Shown: one piece after another, positions 9,605-19,321 of the stretch | Layout of the letters: each line of letters starts with the position of its first letter | Numbering within the stretch: position 1 is the stretch's first letter | Source of the DNA: Gari tellinella | Taxonomy: Eukaryota; Mollusca; Bivalvia; Cardiida; Psammobiidae | DNA length: 64,000 bases | Assembly: GCA_922989275.2 (NCBI GenBank) | Contig: OV277866.1 | Coordinates: 37,775,246 to 37,839,245 of the forward strand | Direction: 5' to 3' | Translations under genes and position numbers: made by a program | Notes under the pieces: generated by a model | Databases searched by the model: none | Seen by the model: the letters and a program-made list of their open reading frames with translations, nothing else | What the model was told of the DNA's origin: nothing

Positions 9605-10402
9605 ATGGCGCCTGCTAACAAAGGCGAAAAGAAAAAGCCTCAACAAAACAAGGGAGGTAACTCCACCGTGACCAATTCCGTACACGAGGCAAACTTTGTT
9701 GATGGAATACTTGATAATGTGGAATCCCCAAAGCTGAAAGCACTAGCTGAACACTTATCAACCATACTTCTACCTGAAATCACAAATGCAATCAATACAG
9801 CGATTGAAGAAAAGTCAGTCTCGAAGGAATCATTTGAAAAGTCAAAGTCAAATATCCTAACAAACAAATACGAAACGGACAAATTAGAACAATACACTAG
9901 GAGAGAGAATATAAGAATATTCAATTATAAGGGTGTTTCTGATAGACCACTGGCTGAATCAGTCATTATGCTGCTTAACGATCTCATGGAGGCTGGGGGT
10001 GATACAGATCTCTTCAAGACTGAAGACATCAGTGTCTGTCACCGTATCGGAAAATCACAGGCACCCGGTTCACCTGATACAAGGCCCATCATTGGGCGTT
10101 TTGTGTCGCGACAGAGTATTCACCGTACATTCAAGAACAAGACGCATTTAAAATCAATTGTCAATTACAAGGGAAACGCTGACACTAAGCCAGTGTTTAT
10201 CACAGAGGACTTAACTCAACTCCGCGTACGTCTGCGAGATCTTTTGAAGAGGCAACCAGGGGTCACCGATGTCTATACAAGGGAAGGGATAATCCATGGA
10301 ACGAAGAATGGTAAAAGGTTTACCGTGTCAAGCCCGGATGATCTGTTCCAGATTGGGGTGGACGTTGACTTAAAAGAGCTAAAGTTAGAGAGATATGAAT
10401 AG
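9605..10402 (+). CDS. LINE ORF1 protein, RNA-binding chaperone type
   Basis: 265 codons starting at ATG 9605, the first ATG of the frame. A basic N-terminus (MAPANKGEKKKPQQNKGG) leads into a short helical segment. Then follows the block KLEQYTRRENIRIFNYKG, which is characteristic of the RRM-like domain of L1-type ORF1 proteins, and then DISVCHRIGK and RPIIGRFVSR, as in that fold. The C-terminal part (VFITEDLTQLRVRLRDLL) fits the C-terminal domain of the same family. The family binds element RNA and acts as a nucleic-acid chaperone in the retrotransposition RNP. The ORF ends in TAG at 10400-10402, and ORF2 continues in the same frame. Confidence 0.85.
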   Translation: MAPANKGEKKKPQQNKGGNSTVTNSVHEANFVDGILDNVESPKLKALAEHLSTILLPEITNAINTAIEEKSVSKESFEKSKSNILTNKYETDKLEQYTRRENIRIFNYKGVSDRPLAESVIMLLNDLMEAGGDTDLFKTEDISVCHRIGKSQAPGSPDTRPIIGRFVSRQSIHRTFKNKTHLKSIVNYKGNADTKPVFITEDLTQLRVRLRDLLKRQPGVTDVYTREGIIHGTKNGKRFTVSSPDDLFQIGVDVDLKELKLERYE

Positions 10403-13400
10403 GACATATTGGAATGTGCTATTAACTCCTCATCAGAGAGCTTAAAGCCTCATGACCACAGTTACTGTTTAAAACCATTTTCTGATGTTACTATTTCTAC
10501 TTTAAAAATTGTTTCACTTAATGTTTGTGGTTTGGACAACAAACTAAGACTGCCTGATTTTGACTTATTTGTAAATAATTATGATATTGTTGGTCTAGTC
10601 GAAACTAAATGTGATGATTATGACACTATAAATGTTGATGGATACAAATTCTTTGGTTTTAATAGGAAAAAATTTAGACGCAAATCTGGAGGTGTAGGTG
10701 TACTCGTTAAAAATAGCTTGGCTAAACAACTAAAAATTTTGAATGAAGAAGATGAAAATTGCTTGTGGTTCTCCTTTGAAAAGACTTGTTGGGATAATAC
10801 TATTTTCTGTGTCATATATGTCCCCCCTGAGGGATCAAACTACAGTAATATAGATATATATGATAGAATTGAAGCTAATATCCTAAATTTTGATACCAAG
10901 AATTCACATATCTGTTTGTTTGGTGATTTTAATGCCCGATGCGGATCTTTACCTGATTTTCTACAAATAGATCCAAATATCGCCACTGATAATTTTGATT
11001 TTGATACAAATTTTGATATGAACAGCCAAAATCTGGAGATTCTTGGAATCCCACTTATTAGGGCCTCATGTGACATGTTGTGTAATAATTATGGCTACAG
11101 ATTATTAGATATGTGTAAATCTTTTGACATTCATATAGCCAATGGTAGATGCGGTAGTGATAACGATATTGGTAATTTTACCACTATACGGAGTAGTATT
11201 GTTGATTATGTGTTATTATCCTCAGAATTATTGAGTCATGTTAATACCTTTGATGTCTGTGATTTTGACCCTTTATTGTCAGATATTCATAGAGCAATAT
11301 CTTTTTCCATAAGAAATCCATGTTCAATTGAAAATTTTATCCAGAATGATACAGCTCCGGATACTGATAATAATTCTGATACAGATCCCAGTTTTGTAGA
11401 GAAACCTACTTGGAATAATGCCGCAAAAGATAAATTTTTGAATTCCATTGATCAAGAGGCACTTCAAAATATTGTTGAAGAACTGAATTACTTATCAACT
11501 CACTGGCATGAAGATATTTCGGATAAAATTAACAACATCACCTCAACCATCTCAGATATTCTGGTAAATGCTGCTAAAGATGCTGACATGGTTAAGAAAA
11601 CTCAACCAGTGCAAAAGAATAAAGTACATACTAGTAATAAGAAAGGGTCTGCTAAACCATGGTTTGATAATGAGTGTTATTCTAAAAGATCAGAGTATTT
11701 TAAAGCTAAACAGAAATATAGACAATGCAATTCAGAAGAGAACTTCGATCTTTTAAAGGATAAAAGTAAAACTTATAAAAAAGAAATAAATAAAAAATTC
11801 CATAGATTCCATAAGGATTTAAATACAAAATTTAGAAAACTGAGAAGTTCAAACTCTAAAGATTACTTGTCACTTTTGAATAAGTACTCGAATGATAAAC
11901 ATAAGATTATGTCGGAAATAACAACCGAAGTATTCTTTGACCACTTTAGTAAGTTGAACGAGAAATCAAACCATGACGACCCAGAATTTGATATGAATAT
12001 TGTGTCTGAATACAACTTTGAGTTAAACGCACCTATTTCAGAAATGGAAGTTCTGACTGCAATTAGAAATCTACATAATAATAAAGCTTCCTCAAAGTTT
12101 GACAATATACTAAATGAATATTTGAAAAATTCTAAGGATGTTATGCTACCGGTACTGACAAAGTTGTTTAACATTATTTTAGATTCTAGTTGTATGCCAG
12201 ATATATGGTGCAGAGGTATTATACTTCCTATTTACAAAAGGAAAGGAGAAATCAGTGACCCTGATAATTACAGGGGCATTACTATTTTAAGTTGTCTTGG
12301 TAAACTTTTCACAAGTATATTGAACGACAGACTGAATAAATTTCTAGAAGATTCTGGAATCCTATGTGAAGAGCAAGCTGGCTTTAGAAAGAAGTATGGT
12401 ACAACATACCACATATTCACTCTTAAACTATTGATAGATCTATATAATTATTCAGGTAAAAAATTGTATTGTGCATTTGTTGACTATAAAAAGGCATTTG
12501 ATTCTATTAATAGAGTATTATTATGGAAAAAGCTTCTGCAAAATGATATAAATGGCAAAGTTTTTAAAATCATTTTTAATATCTATGACAAAGCCAAATC
12601 TTGTGTTCAAAGCAAAGATGGTATGTCAGATTTCTTCCCTAGCTCTTCAGGTGTTAGGAAAGGTGAGAATTTATCGCCTATATTATTTTCAATATTCTTA
12701 AATGATCTTGTAGCTCATATGTCACAATTTTACAGTGGGTTAGAAATCTTATCACAGTCCTTTAGTGCATTTTTAAGTGATGACACTGTAGAGGTTTACC
12801 TCAAACTTTTTCTACTGCTGTATGCAGATGATACCATTCTTTTTGCCGAATCTAGCAATGATCTACAGTCTGCGTTAGATGCAATGAATGAATACTGTGA
12901 AAGGTGGAAATTACAAGTTAATACAGCTAAAACTAAAATTGTGGTGTTTTCCAATGCCAAAAGCAAGAATAAAGAAGAATTTTACCTTAACAATAATAAG
13001 TTAGAGGTTGTTGATGATTTTAGCTACCTTGGAATTAAGTTCAACTTTAATGGCAAATTTGACAAAGCTAAGAAACATCTCTGTGATCAAGCTCGAAAAG
13101 CTATGTTTTCCATTCTTAAAAAAGCGAGATCACTTTGTCTTGATATGGATATGCAACTGCATTTGTTCGAATCCATGGTTTCACCAATATTATTGTATGG
13201 CTCAGAGGTGTGGGGTATAGAACAAAATGATGTTGTCCTCAAGTTTCAATTAGATTTTATTAAAAGGATACTTTCTCTTAAAAAGTCTACTACAAGTGTT
13301 ATGGTGTTTGGGGAATTAGGATTACTCCCCTTGGACAGAACTATTCAGTATAGAGTGTTGAATTACTGGTGTAGGCTAATTAACAGTAAGCATGATAAAA

Positions 13401-13996
13401 TTTCATACATGATATATAAACTATTATATGAGTTACATAATCATGATGTATATCACTCACCATGGGTTACATATGTTAAGAAATCCTTAGAACAATTAGG
13501 GTTTGCAAATTACTGGCAGTCTCAGTCTGTTGAATCAACCTCGTTATTTTGTACTGTAATTAAACAAAGAATTAAGGATCAGTATATTCAATTCTGGAGT
13601 GAGAACTTGTTTTCCCTTAGCAAGTGCTCAACCTACAGAATTTTTAAATCTTCATTTAAATTCGAAAACTACTTCAAGTTGCTTCCTAAAAAATATGCTA
13701 TAGCTCTCTGTCATTTTCGGTGTAGTAACCACAAGCTGCCAATTGAAAAGGGTCGTTTCTTTAACATTGATCGCCACATGAGAAAATGTCACGTTTGTAA
13801 TTCTGATGCTTTGGGCGACGAATTTCATTACATTTTTGAATGTAGCAAATTCAGAAATGAAAGAAGACGTTACTTACCAAGGATATTCTTGAGACCAAAC
13901 ACTTTTAATTTGGAGCAGATTTTTCAAAATGATTGCAGAGGCGACCTTTTAAAACTGGCAATTTTTGTAAGTAAGATTATGGATGAAGTTAAATAA
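10403..13996 (+). CDS. LINE ORF2: AP endonuclease-reverse transcriptase
   Basis: This open frame starts directly after the ORF1 UAG in the same frame. It has no ATG before the endonuclease; the nearest near-cognate codon is TTG at 10409 (residue 1 here). The endonuclease spans about residues 33-300: SLNVCGL, VETKCDD, VIYVPPEG, LFGDFNAR, DYVLLSS and SDIHRAI. Reverse transcriptase follows: IILPIYKRKG (about 603), DNYRGI, DYKKAFDSI (about 692), GVRKGENLSPILFS, YADD (805-808), and then FSYLGIKFN. A C-terminal knuckle (CHVC..., DEFHYIFEC) lies at about 1127-1147. The protein nicks target DNA and copies element RNA by target-primed reverse transcription. The clade was not assigned; Nimb/Tx1/CR1-like groups share this layout. 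Confidence 0.9.
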   Translation, partial: DILECAINSSSESLKPHDHSYCLKPFSDVTISTLKIVSLNVCGLDNKLRLPDFDLFVNNYDIVGLVETKCDDYDTINVDGYKFFGFNRKKFRRKSGGVGVLVKNSLAKQLKILNEEDENCLWFSFEKTCWDNTIFCVIYVPPEGSNYSNIDIYDRIEANILNFDTKNSHICLFGDFNARCGSLPDFLQIDPNIATDNFDFDTNFDMNSQNLEILGIPLIRASCDMLCNNYGYRLLDMCKSFDIHIANGRCGSDNDIGNFTTIRSSIVDYVLLSSELLSHVNTFDVCDFDPLLSDIHRAISFSIRNPCSIENFIQNDTAPDTDNNSDTDPSFVEKPTWNNAAKDKFLNSIDQEALQNIVEELNYLSTHWHEDISDKINNITSTISDILVNAAKDADMVKKTQPVQKNKVHTSNKKGSAKPWFDNECYSKRSEYFKAKQKYRQCNSEENFDLLKDKSKTYKKEINKKFHRFHKDLNTKFRKLRSSNSKDYLSLLNKYSNDKHKIMSEITTEVFFDHFSKLNEKSNHDDPEFDMNIVSEYNFELNAPISEMEVLTAIRNLHNNKASSKFDNILNEYLKNSKDVMLPVLTKLFNIILDSSCMPDIWCRGIILPIYKRKGEISDPDNYRGITILSCLGKLFTSILNDRLNKFLEDSGILCEEQAGFRKKYGTTYHIFTLKLLIDLYNYSGKKLYCAFVDYKKAFDSINRVLLWKKLLQNDINGKVFKIIFNIYDKAKSCVQSKDGMSDFFPSSSGVRKGENLSPILFSIFLNDLVAHMSQFYSGLEILSQSFSAFLSDDTVEVYLKLFLLLYADDTILFAESSNDLQSALDAMNEYCERWKLQVNTAKTKIVVFSNAKSKNKEEFYLNNNKLEVVDDFSYLGIKFNFNGKFDKAKKHLCDQARKAMFSILKKARSLCLDMDMQLHLFESMVSPILLYGSEVWGIEQNDVVLKFQLDFIKRILSLKKSTTSVMVFGELGLLPLDRTIQYRVLNYWCRLINSKHDKISYMIYKLLYELHNHDVYHSPWVTYVKKSLEQLGFANYWQSQSVESTSLFCTVIKQRIKDQYIQFWSENLFSLSKCSTYRIFKSSFKFENYFKLLPKKYAIALCHFRCSNHKLPIEKGRFFNIDRHMRKCHVCNSDALGDEFHYIFECSKFRNERRRYLPRIFLRPNTFNLEQIFQNDCRGDLLKLAIFVSKIMDEVK

Positions 13997-14304
13997 TTTA
14001 GTTGCCTTTCTCTACTTCCTATTAACCCTTTGAGCAAAGAATTATATTTACACTCAGTGTAGACCCGGAGGTGGGATATTTTTTAATAGGATCTTTCAAG
14101 TCGGGGTTTGCATTATTTACCAAATACGCATAATAACTAACTTTGCTTTTAGGGTTGATATTTAATATCATGTTTGTCTAGTAATTCATTTATGCTCATT
14201 CCATTCTAGTCAATCGTGTTTGATGTATGCTGTTTTCTTGTTATTGATGTTAACGCTGATGCCCATATTGGGCCTAGTTGTAAATAAAAACTGAAACTGA
14301 AACA
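13997..14304 (+). other. LINE 3' UTR and tail
   Basis: Non-coding sequence after the ORF2 stop, ending with AATAAAAACTGAAACTGAAA. The ACTGAA repeat is probably the element's 3' tandem tail. Confidence 0.6.
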
Positions 14305-14601
14305 CTGCATGTCTTATCGGGAGGACTGTTTTCAATTTTTTTTGGAACGGTTAATCATCTCCATAAGACACAGGGCCGGGCATGGCGCGCTATTCCTCAC
14401 AACAAACGCGTCTGTACTACCACAACTTATATCAATCGCCAACACTTTGAACACGAGATCAGTCTTTTGACTTTTTGCCACTCAGATTAAAACAAACTGC
14501 CAACAATCTGTTACAACTCGTTCACCCTGAAACTTTTAATAGAATTTACCAATTTCCTATTCAGTCTATACAGTCAATATTTAGGATTGTTTCTAACAAT
14601 A

Positions 14602-14807
14602 CATTAAAACTTCTCTTTTACGACCACTGCCACTGAATCAGTGTTGATTATAAGGTGCATAAAGCAGGTGATTACTTAAAGCAAGGTAAACTTGAAACAG
14701 AAAGCTCCTTTGGGAGTTTACACTCACCTTGCTTTAAGCTGTCACCTGTTTTATGCAGTCAAAAAACCTTATAAATTACTAGTGGTTGTTAAAGAGGGGT
14801 TTTACTG
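14602..14807. mobile_element. M2 MITE with HP1
   Basis: The left end CATTAAAACTTCTCTTTTAC is a worn version and the right end GAGGGGTTTTACTG is intact, with TA on both sides. HP1 of the M2 subtype lies inside (CTTAAAGCAAGGTAAACTTG / CTCACCTTGCTTTAAGCTG). Its right TA is followed at once by the next element. Confidence 0.75.
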
Positions 14808-14811
14808 TATA

Positions 14812-15163
14812 CAGTGAAACCCCTCTTAACCGGACATGTGTGGGGACAACCAAAACAACCGGTTTAGAGGGGTTTCCGGTTTAGAGGGGTTTTAACCCAT
14901 AGCTTGTTTCTAGTATGGAAGGTGGCTTACCACTTAAAGCAGGTTGAAAGTAAAGCAGAATGCGCCTTAAGTCTGCTTTACTTTCAACCTGCTTTAAGCT
15001 ATCATCTGCTAGAATATAGAACATATTTCTGATGAAATATGTTCATGAATGTATTTTCTTCCAAGAAGAAATAAATCAAAGGGTGGGAAACGGGACCAAA
15101 GTTTTTGTCCGGTTTAGAGAGAATTCCGGTATTTAGAGGTTCCGGTTTAGAGGGGTTTTACTG
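14812..15163. mobile_element. Pogo-like MITE with an M1 inside
   Basis: Ends CAGTGAAACCCCTCTTAACC and GGTTTAGAGGGGTTTTACTG, flanked by TA, with several GGTTTAGAGGGG repeats near both ends. CAGTNAAACC(T/C)C ends with TA duplication are typical of pogo/Tigger-type elements. An M1-derived segment with HP1 is inserted from about 14893 (TTAACCCATAGCTTGTTTC). Confidence 0.7.
14893..15083 (+). repeat. M1 MITE with HP1 partly deleted at the apex
   Basis: TTAACCCATAGCTTGTTTC opens it. The HP1 arms GCAGGTTGAAAGTAAAGCAG and CTGCTTTACTTTCAACCTGC pair fully, but the apex has lost about 10 bp on one side. The right end is worn (AAATCAAAGGGTGGG). Confidence 0.6.
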
Positions 15164-15174
15164 TATATTGCAAT

Positions 15175-15333
15175 CTGAAAGAAAGTGCAGACACTAGTCA
15201 GAATGTTCCTACATGACCCCCTTTGATCAGGGTATATTCTGTTTACATAGCAATGGTGAACTCTTCACACGTACACTGCTTGTTAATGAAGAGTATAATC
15301 GTCGCTATGGGTAAATGTGTTAAGGACATTTTT
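15175..15333 (+). repeat. Decayed M5 remnant
   Basis: A worn HP2 (GAAAGTGCAGACACTAGTCA to TTGATCAGGGTATATTCTGT) is followed by the M5 tail ACACGTACACTGCTTGTTAA and TATAATCGTCGCTATGG. Confidence 0.5.
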
Positions 15334-15790
15334 ATTTGAGCGTAATGCATCTACGACTCATTTCATCCAAACGCAAAAATTGTACCGTTTCTATTACTGT
15401 AAATGATTATAATTATCTTACTACTAAGTGATATAGAGCCTATTAGCCACGAAGATATGTTTGATTAAAGTAGTTTTTCTGATAGGAACAGTCTGTTGGC
15501 ATTAACAAATAGATATCACTGTTCAGATTTGCTGTCTTAAAGAATAGATTATTGTTGTTTTCTATTATCATTTTTTTCAAGAACATATGGAAGCTATTTC
15601 TTTATCTTAACACTTTCTCTGCGGAACTATCGTCTGCTTAACATACGTCTGCCATGGTTTCCAATATTTAAATCTGAAAAAGACGTCATGTATTGCGGCA
15701 TCTGATTTGGCTCCAAACTATTCGCAAAAAATAAATAAAGACGAGTGTGCCATTGCTATTGAAGGAGTTAGAAGCATCAGTGGGTAAGTA
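15334..15790. other. Mostly unannotated
   Basis: No gene is visible. An HP2 arm trace (GCGGCATCTGATTTGGCTCC) sits at about 15694-15713. Confidence 0.4.
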
Positions 15791-16243
15791 CAGTAAAACA
15801 TCTCTATTCCGACCACTAACAAGAAAAGGTTAATTGGTACAGTGGAGAATCTGTTATTCTTTCCCAATAAACGCGTTTACGCTAAAACTATTATTTTGGT
15901 GGCAAATAGTTTGGAGCCAGATCAGACGCCGGGTAACCCGGCGTCTAATCAGGCTCCAAACTGTTTGCCACCAAAATAAACATGGAATATCAGAATTGTC
16001 CAAAAGTTGTTCTTTTCTACGTTTTAGCGCTTTGCGTTTGCGTACGTTTGCGTTTAAACGGGAAAGAATAACAGATTCTCCACTGTAGTTTCAGACAGGT
16101 TACAGCTTAAAGCAATGTGACAGTAAAACAGAAAGCTCCTAGAGGAGCTTTCTGTTTCACTGTCGCCTTGCTTTAAGTAGTCACCAGTCTGAAACATCTA
16201 AAAATAAGCACAATTTGCAGGTCGTAGTAGAGAGGTTTTAATG
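15791..16243 (+). mobile_element. M2 MITE interrupted by an M3
   Basis: The left end CAGTAAAACATCTCTATTCC and the right end GTAGAGAGGTTTTAATG bound the element. HP1 of the M2 subtype is at 16101-16190. The M3 copy at 15840-16085 sits between the left end and the hairpin, with TA on both sides. This gives a relative age: M2 first, M3 later. Confidence 0.8.
15840..16085 (+). mobile_element. M3 MITE (246 bp)
   Basis: Intact terminal repeats and HP2 hairpin at about 15901-15970. In this copy the left HP2 flank reads TGGTGGCAAATAG rather than TGCAGTGCAAACAG, so it matches the right flank better and lengthens the stem. Confidence 0.87.
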
Positions 16244-16255
16244 TAAGCTAAACTT

Positions 16256-16472
16256 GGGTAAACTCATTCACCCTCTATTTATGTCAAGAGTTATGTCAAG
16301 TACAGCTTTGACCATTACTGGTTGTTCTTTCACTTTTTTCTTCAAAATTGACAAACAGGGACGCCCTGGTCAGAATCTACACAGTTTGCCTAAATAGTGC
16401 AAGTGTAATTTAACAGGAACATTGTTTGTAAATGACGAGTACAATCGTCATTAGGGTTGAATGTGTTTAACT
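16256..16472 (+). repeat. Decayed M5 copy
   Basis: Left AAACTCATTCACCCTCTATT and right GTCATTAGGGTTGAATGTGT are recognisable. The HP2 region keeps only parts (CAAACAGGGACGCCCTGGTC). Confidence 0.55.
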
Positions 16473-16518
16473 ATTATTTGTTGAGGAAAGTTAGAGATCT
16501 CTAAAGACATGTCACTGC

Positions 16519-16766
16519 TTAACTCATTCACCCCTGAAACGTTTAATGGACAATTCCAATTTCAAAATACGTCTAGTCGATTTTGACTATTTAGGGATGA
16601 TTTTAACAATACATTCCAAAAGAAAAACAGTGTAGACCCTGATCAGAGGGCTCCTTTAGGAGCCCTCTGATCAGGGTCTACACTGTTGGCATTGGACAAG
16701 TGTAATCCTAACAGGTGTACTGTTTGTAAATGACAGGTATACTCGTCACTAGGGATGAATGTGCTA
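16519..16766 (+). mobile_element. M5 MITE
   Basis: Left end TTAACTCATTCACCCCTGAA. HP2 at about 16627-16688 is a near-perfect palindrome through AGAGGGCTCC-TTTA-GGAGCCCTCT. The right end CACTAGGGATGAATGTGCTA has lost its TTAA. Confidence 0.8.
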
Positions 16767-16769
16767 ATA

Positions 16770-17144
16770 CCGAACAACAAGTAAAGCTGATAGCTCCTAT
16801 AGTTGCTTTCTGCTTCACAAAATGGCACCTGTAGTATTTATATAAGACTGAAATTCTGTTTTCATGTTAGCCCTAAAACTATGATAAGCGCAACATACCC
16901 CAGTAAAATCATGTCTAACAATTTCTCTGCTCGTAACATTTATCTAAAAAAAAATCGGTAAGCATATCTTAAAAAGTAATAAAATATTTCTGGAATATTT
17001 CCACAGTTTCGTAAAGCTGTTTAGAACCGGTACATGTACACACCTTAATGTTGAATAGGGATTAGAAAGATTTTTTTATATTCTCCGAAACTGTTACAAT
17101 CAGAAACTAATGGGAATGTTTCCTCGGTAGATAGCAATGTCTGA
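16770..17144. other. Mostly unannotated
   Basis: A worn HP1 trace (CAAGTAAAGCTGATAGCTCC, then GTTGCTTTCTGCTTCACAA) is at about 16778-16820. Nothing else is recognised. Confidence 0.4.
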
Positions 17145-17385
17145 TTAACCCCTTCCCTGCCTTACCCGAGGGGAGTAGTTATTTGCAAACAGTTTGGATC
17201 CTGATCAGACGCCGCGTTGCGCGGCGTCTGATCAGGAACCAGACTGCATGACACTCTTATTGATATTATTAAGTCAAACAACCTAACTTTGAAACGAGTC
17301 ATGCAGACAACAATACTAAAGCAGAAGACAATAAAGCGGTGAAGGGGTAAAAATCTCCCGAATAATTTGATCATGAAAGGGTTAA
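17145..17385. mobile_element. M4 MITE (241 bp)
   Basis: Ends TTAACCCCTTCCCTGCC and TCATGAAAGGGTTAA. HP2 of the GACGCC subtype has the apex GACGCCGCGTTGCGCGGCGT. The right part (CAGACAACAATACTAAAGCA) matches the right part of the M4 at 7183-9416. Confidence 0.78.
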
Positions 17386-17469
17386 TATCGAATTTCTTAG
17401 AACCGCTTCCCGTCTGATATTGGCTGACATTGTTTATCATACTCAACCCTAGCGGTGAGTATACTCGTC

Positions 17470-17600
17470 ATTAACACACAGTGGATCTGTTAAGAGTTAA
17501 AACTTGCCCTTTAGAAAACAGTAAAGACTTATGTCAGAGGGTTCCTTCATAAGCCCTGTAATTGGGGTCTACACTGTTTTGTCATTTTACAACATATTGT
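17470..17600 (+). repeat. Decayed M5/HP2 fragment
   Basis: An HP2 arm pair is visible (AAACAGTAAAGACTTATGTC and ATTGGGGTCTACACTGTTTT) with a short apex of the GAGGGTTCC type. Confidence 0.5.
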
Positions 17601-17914
17601 TAAAATTATCAAAAACTAGACTAAACTTTTTTAGAAACTGAATTTGTCCACTTAATGTTTAAGGGGGCCAGCGTTAAACATGTTATATGATAGACACCTT
17701 TCTAATAATACCGCCGATTCTACTGCGGGAAAGAATATCGTTTTCCCTTATAAATAGGTCATTCCCGGATAGTTTGCCTTATCAGTGTCAGAATCTATGA
17801 ATTACGAGTTTAAAATTGTCCGTCATAAATGGTGTTTTGGCACCCCTGTAATCTCATGGTGAATAACCTCTCGATTATCCCGTCCGCCCAATTGTGTTTC
17901 AGGCTATTGACTGC

Positions 17915-18165
17915 TTAACTCATTCACCCCTGAAACTTTTAATGAACAATTCCAATTTCAAAATAATTCTAGTCCATTTTTGACTTTTTAGGGTTTATTT
18001 TAACATAATATTTCAAAATGACAAACAGTGTAGACCCTGATCCGCTGGCTCCTTAAGGAGCCCTTTGATAAGAGTATACACTGTTTGCATATGACAAGCA
18101 TACTCTGCACATGTACACTATTTGTTAATGACGACTATACTCGTCGCTAGGGCTAAATGTATTAA
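17915..18165 (+). mobile_element. M5 MITE (251 bp)
   Basis: TTAACTCATTCACCCCTGAA at the left, CTAAATGTATTAA at the right, with TTAA at both ends. HP2 at 18023-18090 is nearly symmetric. Confidence 0.8.
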
Positions 18166-18169
18166 TTCA

Positions 18170-18240
18170 AGGCCAAAGAAAAGCAGGAAGCTCCTAAATG
18201 AGCTTTCTACTTTACTTTCATCTGGCTTTTAGCTACTTTG
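18170..18240. repeat. HP1-like hairpin
   Basis: CAAGGCCAAAGAAAAGCAGG faces CTACTTTACTTTCATCTGGC with an apex of AAGCTCCTAAATGAGCTTT. It adjoins the right TTAA of the M5 copy. Confidence 0.55.
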
Positions 18241-18339
18241 GTATTCAACATAATCAATGGATATTAAATAAGGGATACTTCCTTAGCCGACTGTGAAAGA
18301 AATGGGTTAAGATAACAGTTCTCTATACATTCGCTTTAA

Positions 18340-18593
18340 TTAACCCTTTCCTTACCAATGCCGACAATATTGACACTTGCAAACAGTTTGGATCCTGAAC
18401 AGACGTCGCGTGACGCGGCGTTTGATCAGGATCAAATCTGTTTGACACTGATATTAATGGTTTGTTCAGTAACAAGTGCCTACATTTCCAATTTTTAAGT
18501 AAAATCAGACAAAATATATTCACAGACAACAACATGGTAGCGACTGTGTTACATGTAGACGGGAGTTTACGTTATAATGGCAGCGAAGGGTAA
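18340..18593. mobile_element. M4 MITE
   Basis: Ends TTAACCCTTTCCTTACC and GGCAGCGAAGGGTAAA. HP2 has the apex GACGTCGCGTGACGCGGCGT. The interior (AGACAACAACATGGTAGCGA) matches other M4 copies. Confidence 0.7.
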
Positions 18594-18689
18594 ATTCTTC
18601 GCCTACTACAATATGCTTTAACTTTAATTGTCGTCTGCAAGTTATTTGATAAGTTTATTTTCAAAGTTGTTGCAAGATTAAGACACCTA

Positions 18690-18765
18690 ATCATGACGGC
18701 CAGACTGTTAAGTTACTGAGCAGACGCCGCATTTAGTGGCGTCTGACATGGATCCATGATTTAAG
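18690..18765. repeat. Worn HP2 hairpin
   Basis: GAGCAGACGCCGCATTTAGT faces GGCGTCTGACATGGATCC. The outer arms are largely lost. Confidence 0.5.
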
Positions 18766-18768
18766 TTC

Positions 18769-19113
18769 AATGCACCTTCACTACTACGGCTCTCTGAACG
18801 ACGATTCCCTCCTTACAACAACGCATGTCGCTATTCCCAAAACAAGACACTTAACGCTGTCACTGTTGCAATATCGTCTGCTTAAAGTTGTCGTCTCATG
18901 TTTAGTCCTCAAAATTTCATATTAGTGGACGATTTGAGGGAAGAAATATGATGACAAGTGACAAACAGCTTGAATCCAGATCAGAAAGGACGTTTGAAAT
19001 TGTTTGCAAAAGTAAGCCAAGTCTTAATTTACCCTCCCTATAACAACTCCCTCTGAAATATGTACACAATATTCGTCTCCCATTGGTTGGTATTGTAGAG
19101 AGGGGGCAGTGTA
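18769..19113. mobile_element. M6 MITE
   Basis: The worn left end with CTGAACGACGATTCCCTCCT and the right end GTAGAGAGGGGGCAGTGTA match the M6 pattern. HP2 (GCTTGAATCCAGATCAGAAA) keeps one arm; the other is reduced to AATTGTTTGCAAA. Confidence 0.65.
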
Positions 19114-19321
19114 ATGCCACGACTAGCAGGTGAAGGGTAAAGTTTCTTAACATTTTGTAGGGTTATTAGAAAACAGGGCACTGATGACTGATTGGAACGT
19201 TGCTAGTTTTATAACATGCTATGGGACAATGAGCTTTATTAGTTTTCATGCTAATAGTATATATTAGTAAGATGTAAATATTTCCTGTTTAAATAAAACT
19301 AAATATGATGTAATAAAAGGT

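Larger units (their letters stand above)
9462..14304 (+). mobile_element. Apparently complete non-LTR retrotransposon
   Basis: A 5' UTR of about 140 bp, ORF1 (9605-10402), ORF2 (10403/10409-13996), a 3' UTR of about 290 bp and a 3' end of AATAAAAACTGAAACTGAAA at about 14283-14302. ORF2 has an AP-type endonuclease, a reverse transcriptase with YADD and a C-terminal Cys/His knuckle. No frameshift or internal stop is seen in either ORF, so this may be a recent copy. The 5' boundary is inferred from the end of the decayed M3 sequence at 9461. I did not find a convincing target-site duplication. Confidence 0.8.

Noticed and set aside
15834..16088. Open frame of about 84 codons that recurs with similar protein sequence at 2915-3202, 4697-4906, 21152-21355, 52258-52551 and 56873-57109
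   Set aside because: It is the translation of the M3 MITE read through its ends and hairpin. Frames on both strands are open in different copies and none has a conserved start, so recurrence reflects DNA repetition, not a protein.
16650..16685. GC-rich hairpins such as AGGGCTCC-GGAGCCCT considered as rho-independent terminators
   Set aside because: They are parts of longer HP2 palindromes within MITEs in a eukaryotic genome, without a following T run in consistent position.
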